Part shown: positions 45,551 to 54,905 of the stretch, one piece after another
Layout: every line of letters begins with the position of its first letter
Numbering within the stretch: position 1 is the stretch's first letter
Source of the DNA: Spirosoma aerolatum
Lineage (GTDB): Bacteria > Bacteroidota > Bacteroidia > Cytophagales > Spirosomataceae
Direction: 5' to 3'
DNA: 64,000 nucleotides
Assembly (NCBI RefSeq): GCF_002056795.1
Contig: NZ_CP020104.1
Location: 124,001-188,000, forward strand
Program-made: the position numbers and the translations under genes
Notes under the pieces: model-generated
Told to the model about the DNA's origin: nothing
The model's input: the letters and a program-made list of their open reading frames with translations, nothing else
Database searches by the model: none

Positions 45551-46735
45551 ATGGTCAAAGCTATTGGAATCACAGTATTCATAATAAGCTTAATCGTTTC
45601 TCATACAGCCTGGACCCAGAATTCGGTTAATCGTACAGGACAATTAATTTCAGGTGGACGTACACGTACATTTTCCTATCATTTGCCAACGAATCAGCCT
45701 GAAGACGGCTTACCTCTTCTTATTGGCTACCATGGTAATTATGCGTCAGGGGCTGCATTCCAAATGTATGCAGGTCTGGATGCCGTTGCAGATAGCCAAA
45801 ACTTCATTGCTGTCTATCCAGACGGGGTTATAATAGACCAAGTAGCTCATTTTAATTATTACGCTGATGATGTCCCTGGTTTTGGATCAGCAGATGACCT
45901 AGACGGGCCTAATCCAGTTGCCCCCGATGCCCCAGACGATATACTATTTACCGCTGATTTAATCGACTATTTTATAAAGACATACCATATAAATCACAAT
46001 CGAGTATATGCAACTGGCCACTCAAGTGGTGGTGTTATGTGCTACTACGCTAGTGTAGCTCTAGCTTATAAAATTGCAGCTTTTGTTCCGGTTGCATCCG
46101 GTTTATGGGGAAATAAAAAGTACTTAAATGACTATTTTACGAGTAGCAAGTATATTAAGACGCCTATTCTACATGTTCATAGCGCTGGGGATTTAGCCGC
46201 TCCATTACCCATTCCATCTTATCCAAAGCCGGCGACCGACGTTTGGCCTTTGTCAACATTTGGGCGGCTAAATGGTAACAGTACGGGTACTTATTCAACC
46301 AATGTTCTCAGTGACTATGTGGATTCTTTAACCTTTTGCGGTACGGGAAAAAAAGTTATTTTACTTGTAACTAAAGATGCCACTCATGCCTGGAGTTCTC
46401 AATTTAACACAGCGCAGGTCTTGTGGGATTTCGTAAAAAATTTTCAGTTGAACTCAACTGTTGAAAACCCTCCTAAAGGATTAAATCAGATGGTTATTGC
46501 TCCTAATCCTACAAAAGGAGTAGCTCAGATCCACTTCAAATTGGCTAAACAGGAAGAAGCAACTTTATCCGTAAGTAGCCTGTCAGGGTTCCAAATATAC
46601 CAGCAACGCGTCATCGGTACGGGAGAAGATCAAATAGAAAGCATTGACTTAAGTAAAGTTGCCATAGGCTCATACTTTGTTAAGCTACAAAATGCACAAG
46701 GGGTTCAAGTTAGGAAGGTTTTAAATGAATACTAG
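45551..46735 (+). CDS. PHB-depolymerase-like esterase with T9SS sorting domain
   Basis: 394-residue exported serine esterase. Signal peptide (IVSHTAWTQ). Hydrolase domain with oxyanion loop LLIGYHGNYASG (about 55), nucleophile ATGHSSGGVMCYY (about 155) and a candidate histidine in DATHAWSS. A C-terminal T9SS type A domain starts at APNPTKGVAQIHF and ends at KVLNEY. A relative of the esterase at 17637-18500, but with different export. Its codons and the flanking DNA are visibly more AT-rich than the neighbours, so transfer is possible. Confidence 0.82.
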   Translation: MVKAIGITVFIISLIVSHTAWTQNSVNRTGQLISGGRTRTFSYHLPTNQPEDGLPLLIGYHGNYASGAAFQMYAGLDAVADSQNFIAVYPDGVIIDQVAHFNYYADDVPGFGSADDLDGPNPVAPDAPDDILFTADLIDYFIKTYHINHNRVYATGHSSGGVMCYYASVALAYKIAAFVPVASGLWGNKKYLNDYFTSSKYIKTPILHVHSAGDLAAPLPIPSYPKPATDVWPLSTFGRLNGNSTGTYSTNVLSDYVDSLTFCGTGKKVILLVTKDATHAWSSQFNTAQVLWDFVKNFQLNSTVENPPKGLNQMVIAPNPTKGVAQIHFKLAKQEEATLSVSSLSGFQIYQQRVIGTGEDQIESIDLSKVAIGSYFVKLQNAQGVQVRKVLNEY

Positions 46736-47424
46736 ATAAAACTATAGTATAGCTACAATCGCCAGTCTGGCCTCTCTCTGACACATTGGGCGATAATAGC
46801 CCTTCTGGTTATTTCCACCAACGACCAACCGTCTGACCGATTCAGACTGGTGATCAGCAATAATTGAATACAGGTACTTATCTGGATTACATGCTACGTA
46901 GGGCACTCATGAACTTGATGGCGAAGTAGAAGTTTAGGAATTTAAAGATCGGCTGCCCTGATTCGCCTAGGCAAGTATATCAATTGTACAGTTTAACTAT
47001 CGTCAACGGCCTCTAAATGAACCTAATTTTATTTATCTATACAACAAGTCAATTAAGAGCTTTCTAGGTCTTCGCAAGATAGTTTGGCACAGATAAGCAT
47101 GCTCCAAAATCATTGATTTATCCTAATTTATATTGCGGATAAGTTAGGATGACCAACTACCGCTTACCGCTCTTAAAGGGTCAAAAATAGCTAGATTTTA
47201 GGGCAGTAAATGGCGAAGTTTATGTAGAAGATCTGCTTCTTACACACCAACCTGAATGATCCTTTAGGCTTCTATTAAGTGGTAAAATGATTCTTTTTAT
47301 TGTTTGTACTAAATTAAATGGAGGCTCTAATAAGGGTAATTTGTGAGTAAAATAAGTGGTTACTAGCTTAATCTATTTTTGAAGAAAGCGGATAACTGTT
47401 GGGACAAACATTGTACCTAAAACG
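46736..47424. other. AT-rich gene-free stretch before tRNA-Pro
   Basis: About 690 bp downstream of the esterase without any convincing gene. Short open stretches near 46860-46990 read like broken protein but match no family I recognise, so a decayed gene is possible. It ends at the tRNA terminator. Confidence 0.4.
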
Positions 47425-47459
47425 AAAAAGCCACCTATGATAAACATAAGTGGCTTTTT
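47425..47459 (-). terminator. Intrinsic terminator after tRNA-Pro
   Basis: AAAAAGCCACcTATG / CATAaGTGGCTTTTT hairpin with flanking A/T runs, 8 bp after the tRNA 3' end. Confidence 0.88.
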
Positions 47460-47466
47460 CGTTAAG

Positions 47467-47540
47467 TCGGGAAGGCGGGATTCGAACCCACGACCTCTTG
47501 CACCCCATGCAAGCACGCTACCGGACTGCGCTACATCCCG
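47467..47540 (-). tRNA. tRNA-Pro(GGG)
   Basis: Minus-strand cloverleaf: acceptor CGGGATG pairs with CTTCCCG (one T-T mismatch), anticodon stem CTTGC/GCAAG around the loop ATGGGGT, giving anticodon GGG, T-loop GTTCGAATC, and discriminator A. The CCA end is not encoded. Reads Pro codons CCC/CCU. Confidence 0.93.
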
Positions 47541-47549
47541 ATTGGAGCG

Positions 47550-47579
47550 CAAAAATAGTGAATTGACTTGGATGAACAA
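47550..47579 (-). promoter_or_regulatory. Promoter of tRNA-Pro (TTG-N19-TATTTTTG)
   Basis: TATTTTTG (47557-47550) with TTG 19 bp upstream (47579-47577), ending 9 bp before the tRNA 5' end, which fits transcription starting next to the mature end. The -33 TTG lies within the left arm of the inverted repeat at 47565-47581. Confidence 0.6.
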
Positions 47580-47630
47580 GGAAGATTAAGAGATTTTTCT
47601 AAATTCTATGACCCCTTGTTCATCCAAGTC
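47565..47630. repeat. Inverted repeat, 17-bp perfect arms
   Basis: GACTTGGATGAACAAGG (47565-47581) and its complement (47614-47630) with a 32-nt loop, just after the M1 peptidase stop. Confidence 0.85.
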
Positions 47631-47637
47631 GATTAAT

Positions 47638-50040
47638 CTAGTTCCTGCCAGTTCCCTGGCGGGCTGGTGGAGGAGTAGTTTGTTTCTGCTGTTGCATCGG
47701 GTTGGGGCCTTGTGGACCAAAGCCGCGTTGCTTGAACAACTGGAATCGAGTTGGTTGCGATACCCGTGGGAACGAGTTGTTCTCCGTATCAATGTCGGCA
47801 ATTTCCTGGAAGGGATCAAGCGTCCATTGCGTTACTTTTTTGCTGGTTGCAATCACCTTTTTGACCGATACATCATTGAAACGCCAGATTTCGGCTGGGA
47901 AACGGGCTACCGAATCAGTACCGTCTTCAAACTGCATCCGAATAATAACAGGCATTGGTAGGCCGCCTTTGTTTTTAAGCGACAAGGTGTAATAATTCGT
48001 ACCCGCGCTCTTTTCGAGGGTTGCCCGTTCCGATTCGCTAAGCGTTGCCAGGTAATCCTGGTATTTCTTCTTATCGTTTTCTGTGATGGCATACGGATCG
48101 TAGCTGTTGTAGAAATCTTTCATGGTGGAATCTTTCGCTACAACGGTTTCGGCTTTCGTGGCGGCATCCCGTTGTTTGCTGATGGTGCCCGCCCGACGCA
48201 TAGCCTCTTCTTTAGCGGCTGCTTTGGTCGCAACCGGATCGCCTGAGTCAACCTGGAACCAGTCCACTTCTACCAGATCCTGATCAACGGGTTCAACACC
48301 GTAGAACCAACCTTTCCAGAACCAGTCCAGATCAACGCCCGATGCGTCTTCAAGAGTACGGAAAAAGTCGGCTGGTTCGGGAGTTTTGAACGCCCAGCGA
48401 CGCGCATATTCTTTAAAAGCATAATCGAATAGTTCGCGGCCCATTACCGTTTCACGCAGAATATTGAGGGCCGTTGCCGGTTTGGCGTAGGCATTCGGAC
48501 CAAGGCTGATAACGTTATCGGACGAGGTCATGATCGGCGATAAAACTGACTTGTCCGACTTCATGTAATCGGTAATGTATTGGGGCTCTCCCCGGCGGCT
48601 TGGGAAATCGTAATCCCATTCTTTTTCGGCCAGATACTGACAGAAGGTGTTCAAGCCTTCATCCATCCAGGTCCACTGCCGCTCGTCGGAGTTAACAATC
48701 ATCGGGAAGAAGTTGTGGCCTACTTCGTGGATAATTACGCCAATCATACCTGCTTTGGTTTGTGCCGAATAGGTACCGTCGGCCTCAGGGCGACCCCCGT
48801 TGAACGAAATCATTGGGTATTCCATGCCGCCACCGGCTGTTGCATGGCACGAGATAGCGACTGGGTATGGGTATTTGATGGTCCGGTTGCCATACGACCG
48901 TAGCGTATGCTCAACAACGCGGGTGGAATATTGGCCCCAGAGCGGATTGCCTTCCTTAGAATAGAATGACATGCTCCAGATTTTATGTCCGTCGCCATAC
49001 ACATCCGTTTGCATGGCATCCCAGATGAATTTCCGGCTGCTGGCAAAAGCAAAGTCGCGGACATTTTGAGCTGCAAACACCCAGGTCTTTTTCGCTTTTG
49101 TATCACCTGGCTTGGCTTTCTCGGCAGCTTCAGCTTCGGCCTGCGTAACGATCACAACCGGCGTTTTTGAGGTAGCCGCCTGCGCCAGACGCTTTTGCTG
49201 GGTTGCGCTTAGCACCTGCTTGTAATTCTGACACTCGCCCGTAGCACCAATGACGTGATCGCTGGGAGCCGTGATGGCGACTTTATAGTTTCCGAAGATG
49301 AGCGTAAACTCACCCTGGCCTAGAAACTGCTTGTTTTGCCAGCCTGTCACATCGCTATAGGAGCAAAGACGAGGGAACCAGTGCGCAATAAAGTAGTTAT
49401 AGTTACCATCTTTTGGAAAAAACTCCATACCGCTCCGACCATAATATTCGGTAACGTAGTAGTTCCAATCGACGTTGAACGAATAGCTGCCACCGGGTTT
49501 CAGGGCTGTGGGCAGATCGATCCGCATCATCGTCTGGTTGATCGTATATTTCAGGTTCGTGCCCGTTTTAGCATCCTTCACGGCCGTGATTTTGTAGCCA
49601 TACTTGTCGGTGGCCTGCTGCTGGCTACGTTCACGTACAGAAGTCAGGTTCTGCAACTGGGCGAAACTCATACCGCTTTCGTTCACACCACCTGTCCGGG
49701 TAATACTCCCCGTTGAGCCTTTGGCAAATAGGTTTTGATCGAGTTGCAACCAGATAAAAGGTAGTTCATCGGTCGAATTGTTGTGATACGTAACGGTTTC
49801 CGAACCAATGATTTTCTGGTTGGCATCGTCAAGTTCGACCTTGATGTCATAATCAGCACGGTTCTGGAAATAATCTTTTCCCGGAGCACCTGCGGCCGTA
49901 CGGAACGTATTGGGCGTAGGCAGCATAGGCCCGAGTTGTTCAAAACGATTGTTAGCGTTTTGGGTTGATGGAGCCGGAGCCTGGGCAAACAGCGTGGCCG
50001 ACCCAAGGACAAGCCCGACTGCTACCATTACTTTTTTCAT
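47638..50040 (-). CDS. M1-family zinc metallopeptidase (paralog 1)
   Basis: 800-residue exported aminopeptidase-type enzyme. Signal peptide to ATLFAQ. The M1 zinc site is complete: HEVGH at residues 438-442, then 18 residues to Glu461 in WMDEGLN, i.e. HExxH-X18-E. An N-terminal beta domain (YDIKVELDDANQKIIGSETV) resembles the M1 saddle. The C-terminal helical part has SGVDLDWFWKGWFYGVEP. It should cut N-terminal residues from peptides outside the inner membrane. It is followed by its near twin upstream (gap 25 bp). The exopeptidase GxMEN motif appears as GGGMEYP, typical of the M1 subgroup in this phylum. Confidence 0.88.
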   Translation of the reverse strand: MKKVMVAVGLVLGSATLFAQAPAPSTQNANNRFEQLGPMLPTPNTFRTAAGAPGKDYFQNRADYDIKVELDDANQKIIGSETVTYHNNSTDELPFIWLQLDQNLFAKGSTGSITRTGGVNESGMSFAQLQNLTSVRERSQQQATDKYGYKITAVKDAKTGTNLKYTINQTMMRIDLPTALKPGGSYSFNVDWNYYVTEYYGRSGMEFFPKDGNYNYFIAHWFPRLCSYSDVTGWQNKQFLGQGEFTLIFGNYKVAITAPSDHVIGATGECQNYKQVLSATQQKRLAQAATSKTPVVIVTQAEAEAAEKAKPGDTKAKKTWVFAAQNVRDFAFASSRKFIWDAMQTDVYGDGHKIWSMSFYSKEGNPLWGQYSTRVVEHTLRSYGNRTIKYPYPVAISCHATAGGGMEYPMISFNGGRPEADGTYSAQTKAGMIGVIIHEVGHNFFPMIVNSDERQWTWMDEGLNTFCQYLAEKEWDYDFPSRRGEPQYITDYMKSDKSVLSPIMTSSDNVISLGPNAYAKPATALNILRETVMGRELFDYAFKEYARRWAFKTPEPADFFRTLEDASGVDLDWFWKGWFYGVEPVDQDLVEVDWFQVDSGDPVATKAAAKEEAMRRAGTISKQRDAATKAETVVAKDSTMKDFYNSYDPYAITENDKKKYQDYLATLSESERATLEKSAGTNYYTLSLKNKGGLPMPVIIRMQFEDGTDSVARFPAEIWRFNDVSVKKVIATSKKVTQWTLDPFQEIADIDTENNSFPRVSQPTRFQLFKQRGFGPQGPNPMQQQKQTTPPPARQGTGRN

Positions 50041-50065
50041 AGTATGCTTAGGTTAATAGAGATGA

Positions 50066-52453
50066 TTAATTTCGACCACTGCCTTGCCGGGCAGGAGATG
50101 ACTGACGTTGCTGCTGCATAGGATTAGTAACTGCTGCACCTGGCCCTTGCCGTTGTTTGAATAATTGGAAGCGGGTTGGCCGGGCTACGCGTGGAAATGA
50201 GTTGTCCTCGGTATTGATATCGGCAATTTCGTAGAATGGATCGAGGGTCCATTGCTTCACTTTTTTATTGGTGGCAATCACCTTTTTGACTGATACATCG
50301 TTGAAACGCCAGATTTCGGCTGGGAAACGGGCTACCGAATCGGTTCCGTCTTCGAACTCCATGCGTACAATCACGGGCATTGGAAGTCCGCCTTTGTTTT
50401 GCAGCGACAGTGTATAAAAGTTTGTGCCTGCTTCGGCTAACAGCCGCTCTTCGGCAGTCAGCGTGGCGAGGTAGTCCTGGTATTTTTTTCGGTCCTGATC
50501 GGTTACAGCATAGGGGTCATATCGGTTGTAGAAGTCGCGCATGGCGCTATCCTGCGAGACAACCGTTTGGTCTTTACTGAGTGCATCCCGCTGTTTGCTG
50601 ATGGTATTCAGTTTTCGCTGGGCTTCCTTACGAGCTTCGGCTTTAGAAATTTCCGGATTTTGCGAGTCGGCCTGGAACCAGTCAACTTTTACCAGCGATT
50701 GATCGACAGGCTGTACGCCGTAGAACCAACCTTTCCAGAACCAGTCCAAGTCTACTCCTGAAGCATCTTCCATTGTACGGAAAAAGTCGGCCGGTTCGGG
50801 GCTTTTAAACGCCCAGCGACGTGCGTACTCCTTGAACGCGTAGTCGAAAAGTTCACGTCCCATCACCGTTTCGCGCAGGATGTTCAGGCCGGTAGCGGGT
50901 TTGGTATAGGCATTGGGGCCGAACGTATTCCGGGAAATATTATCCGAACTGCTCATAATGGGTACCTGCTGAGTCGAGTCGAGCTGCATATAGGGTACGA
51001 TGTACTGCGGGTCGATACCATGAGCTGGGAAGTTGGCATCCCATTCGAGGCAGGCCAGCCCTTCCAGAAAGCTGTTCAATCCTTCGTCCATCCACGACCA
51101 TTGCCGTTCATCAGAGTTAACAATCATCGGAAAGAAGTTATGGCCTACTTCGTGGATAACCACCGAAATCAGGAAATTTTTGGTGCCTTCTGAATACGTA
51201 CCATCTTCGAGCGGCCGGGCTCCATTGAAGCTGATCATCGGATACTCCATGCCGCCCACCGGGCCATGAACGGAATAAGCAACCGGATAAGGATACCCAA
51301 TGGTCCGGCGCGAATACGAACGCAGTGTATGAGCCACAAGTCGGGTCGAATATTGTCCCCAGAGCGGATTCGCTTCTTTCGGATAAAGTGACATAGCCCA
51401 CACCCGTTTGCCTTCCACATTGGGTTGTAAGGCATCCCAGATAAACTTACGGCTGCTGGCAAACGAGAAGTCACGAACGTTGTCGGCTTTGTAAATCCAG
51501 GTTTTCGTGCCGGTGGGCTTGCTTTTTTCTGCTGCCTGTGCTTCGGCCTGCGTAACGATCAATACGGGATTTTCGCCCGGTTTATCACCCTTGCCTTTAG
51601 CGTCGTTCCAGCGTTTTAACTGAGTAGCGCTCAGTACCTGCGTTGGGTTCTGAAGTTCGCCGGTTGCTCCTACAATGTGGTCGTTGGGTACGGTCAGGGC
51701 TACTTTGTAATTTCCGAAGATCAGCGTGAATTCGCCTGTTCCCAAAAATTGCTTGTTCTGCCAGCCGGTCACGTCATTGTAGGCGCAAAGACGGGGAAAC
51801 CACTGGGCTATTTCGTAAATATAGTTGCCATCGGCTGGAAAAAATTCATAACCCGAACGGGCGCCAACGGCTTTGACATCGACAATCTTAAAATTCCAGT
51901 CAATGGAAAAACTGACCGATTTGCCGGGGGAAACGGGCTGCGGCAGGTCGATTCGCATCATTGTCTGGTTAATAGTGTACCGTAGAGGCTTTCCTGCGGC
52001 ATCCCGTACCGACGTGATCTTATGGCCGTAATCTTTCGTAGCTAAGTCTCCACCCTGATTAAGTTGCTGGAACGACATACCCCGATCGGCATTAATGCTA
52101 TTTGTGCGTGAGGTATTGCCAATGGCGTCGGGCCGAAACAGGTTCTGATCGAGTTGTAGCCACAGATAGGGCAGGGCATCGCTGGAATTGTTGTGGTAAG
52201 TAATTGTTTCGGAGCCCGTTATTTTCTGGATGGCATCGTCGAGCGTGGCTTTGATGTCGTAATCGGCGCGGTTCTGGAAATAGTCCTTTCCCGGAGCGCC
52301 CGAAGCCGTACGAAACGTGTTGGGAGTGGGAAGCAATGGGCCGAGTTGCTCAAAGCGAGTGTTAGCGTGCTGGTTGCTCGGAGCTGTCGGTTGTGCCCAG
52401 GCAGATCCAGCTGAAATCGCAAAACCCGCAATCAGCAAAATTATCTTTTGCAT
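50066..52453 (-). CDS. M1-family zinc metallopeptidase (paralog 2)
   Basis: Close paralog of the previous gene with the same domain order, zinc motif (HEVGH and DEGLN) and C-terminus ending ARQGSGRN. From the ATG at 52451-52453 (MQKIILLIAGFAI) it has 795 residues and a signal peptide ending SAWAQ; the in-frame extension to 52552 adds a second hydrophobic stretch and is less likely. It is transcribed first, then paralog 1. Long runs are nearly identical between the two (e.g. the YDIKATLDDAIQKITGSET and KPATGLNILRETVMGRELFD regions), pointing to a tandem duplication. Confidence 0.85.
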   Translation of the reverse strand: MQKIILLIAGFAISAGSAWAQPTAPSNQHANTRFEQLGPLLPTPNTFRTASGAPGKDYFQNRADYDIKATLDDAIQKITGSETITYHNNSSDALPYLWLQLDQNLFRPDAIGNTSRTNSINADRGMSFQQLNQGGDLATKDYGHKITSVRDAAGKPLRYTINQTMMRIDLPQPVSPGKSVSFSIDWNFKIVDVKAVGARSGYEFFPADGNYIYEIAQWFPRLCAYNDVTGWQNKQFLGTGEFTLIFGNYKVALTVPNDHIVGATGELQNPTQVLSATQLKRWNDAKGKGDKPGENPVLIVTQAEAQAAEKSKPTGTKTWIYKADNVRDFSFASSRKFIWDALQPNVEGKRVWAMSLYPKEANPLWGQYSTRLVAHTLRSYSRRTIGYPYPVAYSVHGPVGGMEYPMISFNGARPLEDGTYSEGTKNFLISVVIHEVGHNFFPMIVNSDERQWSWMDEGLNSFLEGLACLEWDANFPAHGIDPQYIVPYMQLDSTQQVPIMSSSDNISRNTFGPNAYTKPATGLNILRETVMGRELFDYAFKEYARRWAFKSPEPADFFRTMEDASGVDLDWFWKGWFYGVQPVDQSLVKVDWFQADSQNPEISKAEARKEAQRKLNTISKQRDALSKDQTVVSQDSAMRDFYNRYDPYAVTDQDRKKYQDYLATLTAEERLLAEAGTNFYTLSLQNKGGLPMPVIVRMEFEDGTDSVARFPAEIWRFNDVSVKKVIATNKKVKQWTLDPFYEIADINTEDNSFPRVARPTRFQLFKQRQGPGAAVTNPMQQQRQSSPARQGSGRN

Positions 52454-52567
52454 GCGTTTAATTTTAGTTGTTGATAGCAGTGGTAAAATTAAGAAAAAAC
52501 TAGTAAACGCTGTGACTGGATAGATAAGGTTTATGTAGACTATACGAATCAAGGGTGCCTAATTGGT

Positions 52568-53485
52568 TCAGGAAGGTAACCGGGGTGGTTTGGTGATCCT
52601 ATACTGATGGCCTGTTGTGTATTGACGAATGAATCCGCGTACCGATTCTCCCAGGAAAAAGGAATATACCCGTTTGGCAAAGGCAATAAACTCGATCATC
52701 CGGTTGATTTTCCAACTTGTGAACGTAGTTAAGTGCGCATCATCGACGTAGGAAGCTAGTACGGAACGTGCTTTTTTTGAGAAAATAAAGAAGTCCTGTA
52801 GTGACCAGTACGTATGGGTACTTTTTGGGTAGTATCGTTTTATGCAGTATTGTGCATTGTTGTACAGAAGCCGGCCTTGTAAACATAAACCGAAGGTCCA
52901 GTAAATATCAGCAAAATCGGGGCGGCTATTTATTTTTTTCAGGAAAAGCTCCCGTTCAAGTATACGCTGGCGATTAAAAATTCCTCGAAACGGAATGCCG
53001 ATGTTCCAAAAACACATAAGGTAAACGGCAAGTACGGGCCGGTGTGGATTCAGACGGATGCTGAATCGTCTTGGCATGTACATTCGTTGATGGCGTTGTG
53101 TGGTTAAATCAATGGTAATGATGTCGCCAAAGCTAAGCCAGGCATCGGGGTTATCGTCCAGATCCTGAACCAAGCCTGTAACGTATCCAGCCGGAAATGT
53201 GTCGTCGTGCGGCATCCACATGAAGTATTTTGCCTTGGCTTCCCGAAGTAGAAAATTATAATGATCGACCCAGTCTATTCGATCTGTAGCCCGTAAAAAT
53301 CGAATACGCTTATCTCCATCGAATCGCTTTTCTAAAATGGTCAGTGTGTCATCCTCGCAATGACGGTCTGAAATCAGAATTTCAGTACCTTCAGTAGGCA
53401 GATTCGTAATGTTCTGAGTGATTATATCTAAGAAGCGATAAGACCGATACAGGGGGATCGCAATCGAAACCTTGGGTGCCGTCAT
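52568..53485 (-). CDS. Glycosyltransferase family 2
   Basis: GT-A-fold sugar transferase of 305 residues. KVSIAIPLYRSYRFLDIITQ opens the nucleotide-binding fold; the acidic metal motif is in MPHDDTFPAGYV (about residue 95). Single-domain with a basic C-terminal region that could sit on the membrane. 10 bp after the FAD oxidoreductase, so the two form a unit of unknown target, likely a surface glycan or glycolipid. Confidence 0.82.
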   Translation of the reverse strand: MTAPKVSIAIPLYRSYRFLDIITQNITNLPTEGTEILISDRHCEDDTLTILEKRFDGDKRIRFLRATDRIDWVDHYNFLLREAKAKYFMWMPHDDTFPAGYVTGLVQDLDDNPDAWLSFGDIITIDLTTQRHQRMYMPRRFSIRLNPHRPVLAVYLMCFWNIGIPFRGIFNRQRILERELFLKKINSRPDFADIYWTFGLCLQGRLLYNNAQYCIKRYYPKSTHTYWSLQDFFIFSKKARSVLASYVDDAHLTTFTSWKINRMIEFIAFAKRVYSFFLGESVRGFIRQYTTGHQYRITKPPRLPS

Positions 53486-53495
53486 CGGATAGAGT

Positions 53496-54698
53496 CTAGC
53501 CTAATTGGTCGATTAAAGATTGAGCAAAATAAGGCGCCGAGGTGAACTTTCCGGTGTCGACAGAAAAATAGCCATCGAACCCGTTGACGCCAATATTGTA
53601 CCGATAATGAAGTAGGCTATCGGGATCGTCTATATCTGTTTCGCCCCACGAGAAAATAACACCTGCATGAGCTTGCTTTATGTCAAAATGGCGAACGCCC
53701 GGCACTAGGGCATCCAGAGCCTGTAGTGTTTCCTGTTGCCAATTTTCGGTGAGTCGTGTAGCCTGTGTTTGGTTCGACCAGTGATCGGGGGGCTGTAGTT
53801 GATCCGACCAGCCACGCAAACAGGTTGGATACCACGACAGATAGGTAAGACCGCTGGGATAGGTGACTAAATCCCCAAAAGGCCCTAAAACAATCGTATG
53901 GGATGCTACATGGGTTAATTTCTGAGGAAGATGACCTAATAAACTATGCTTGAGCCGATATACCCAAGGTTGTTTGGGATGAAGGCCTAATGACGAGTCG
54001 AGCTGTAACCGACCATCCCATAAGCAGTTAACAACAATACTCCCTTCATCGGACCAAGACTGACCTGTAATTGTGTCTCCGTTTATCCGAAAACCGACGG
54101 GTGCACGTTCAACAGTCCGAACACGTCGGTTTGGTAAGAAACGAACAAGCTGTTGTTGCAAGGTATCGATCAGAACAGGCCTTAGCAGTTGGGTTTGAAT
54201 AGCTAGCTCGGGAGTTGCAATGGCTGCTTTAGCCAATAATGGATTCAGGTAGGAGGGCAAAGGCTGGCATTGGGTTAGCAATTGTGAAGGGCTATGCCCA
54301 ACATAATGTAAACCTTGTTGCTGGTAGGCCTTGTAGTCAACAGCAATTCGGTCGTAATGACGTTGAAGTGTATCAACAGCGACCATAGAATCGCGATGAA
54401 CAATATACGTAAATGGAGTTGAGCAAATCGACCGCCAATTGATTCGGTGGTTAGTCCATGCATCTAATAAAGGGCCAAAATGCATAGCAGACTTAAGAAG
54501 TAATGATGCTGTGCGAAAAGACGTATCATTAGCATACACATAGCCAAGATGAATTTTGGCTTCGCCCTTCATACTTGTCTGGCTAAACGGTTCCTGAGAC
54601 TGATCGATCAGGGTTACCTCATATCCTTTTTTACGCAGTGCCAATGCACAGCAAATGCCTTGTATGCCAGCGCCAAGGACTAGTGCTTTATCTTTCAT
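53496..54698 (-). CDS. FAD-dependent oxidoreductase (DAO type)
   Basis: About 400 residues from the ATG at 54696-54698 (MKDKALVLGAGIQGICCALA), which starts right at the FAD-binding Rossmann motif GAGIQG; the longer reading from 54728 adds only MTGQAAPSSS. A second flavin contact (KGEAKIHLGYVYAN) is seen near residue 45, and the C-terminal region (DGYFSVDTGKFTSAPY) closes the fold. Substrate unknown; the linked glycosyltransferase suggests a modified sugar or lipid. Confidence 0.8.
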   Translation of the reverse strand: MKDKALVLGAGIQGICCALALRKKGYEVTLIDQSQEPFSQTSMKGEAKIHLGYVYANDTSFRTASLLLKSAMHFGPLLDAWTNHRINWRSICSTPFTYIVHRDSMVAVDTLQRHYDRIAVDYKAYQQQGLHYVGHSPSQLLTQCQPLPSYLNPLLAKAAIATPELAIQTQLLRPVLIDTLQQQLVRFLPNRRVRTVERAPVGFRINGDTITGQSWSDEGSIVVNCLWDGRLQLDSSLGLHPKQPWVYRLKHSLLGHLPQKLTHVASHTIVLGPFGDLVTYPSGLTYLSWYPTCLRGWSDQLQPPDHWSNQTQATRLTENWQQETLQALDALVPGVRHFDIKQAHAGVIFSWGETDIDDPDSLLHYRYNIGVNGFDGYFSVDTGKFTSAPYFAQSLIDQLG

Positions 54699-54905
54699 AG
54701 AAGAGGAGGGGGCCGCCTGACCAGTCAATCATGAACAGTCGGTCTGCTAAAATATATCTGCAAATAAAGGAATCAAAAAGCCAGGCTGTACGGATGCTGC
54801 CAGTTTACGTTATGGTTGATGTTGAATGTCGTAATTATACTCCTTGTTTTTGATTTGTAATCTTTGTTAAATTGCAGGTAACTAATTTGCCCATGTCTGC
54901 TTAAA

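Noticed and set aside
46860..46990. Possible decayed coding stretch, both strands
   Set aside because: Short stop-broken peptides without a recognisable family; cannot be told from chance.
47373..47579. Open frame of 68 codons across the tRNA-Pro region
   Set aside because: It is the translation of the tRNA gene and its terminator; the VAQSGSVLAWG-type peptide is a known artefact of tRNA-Pro.
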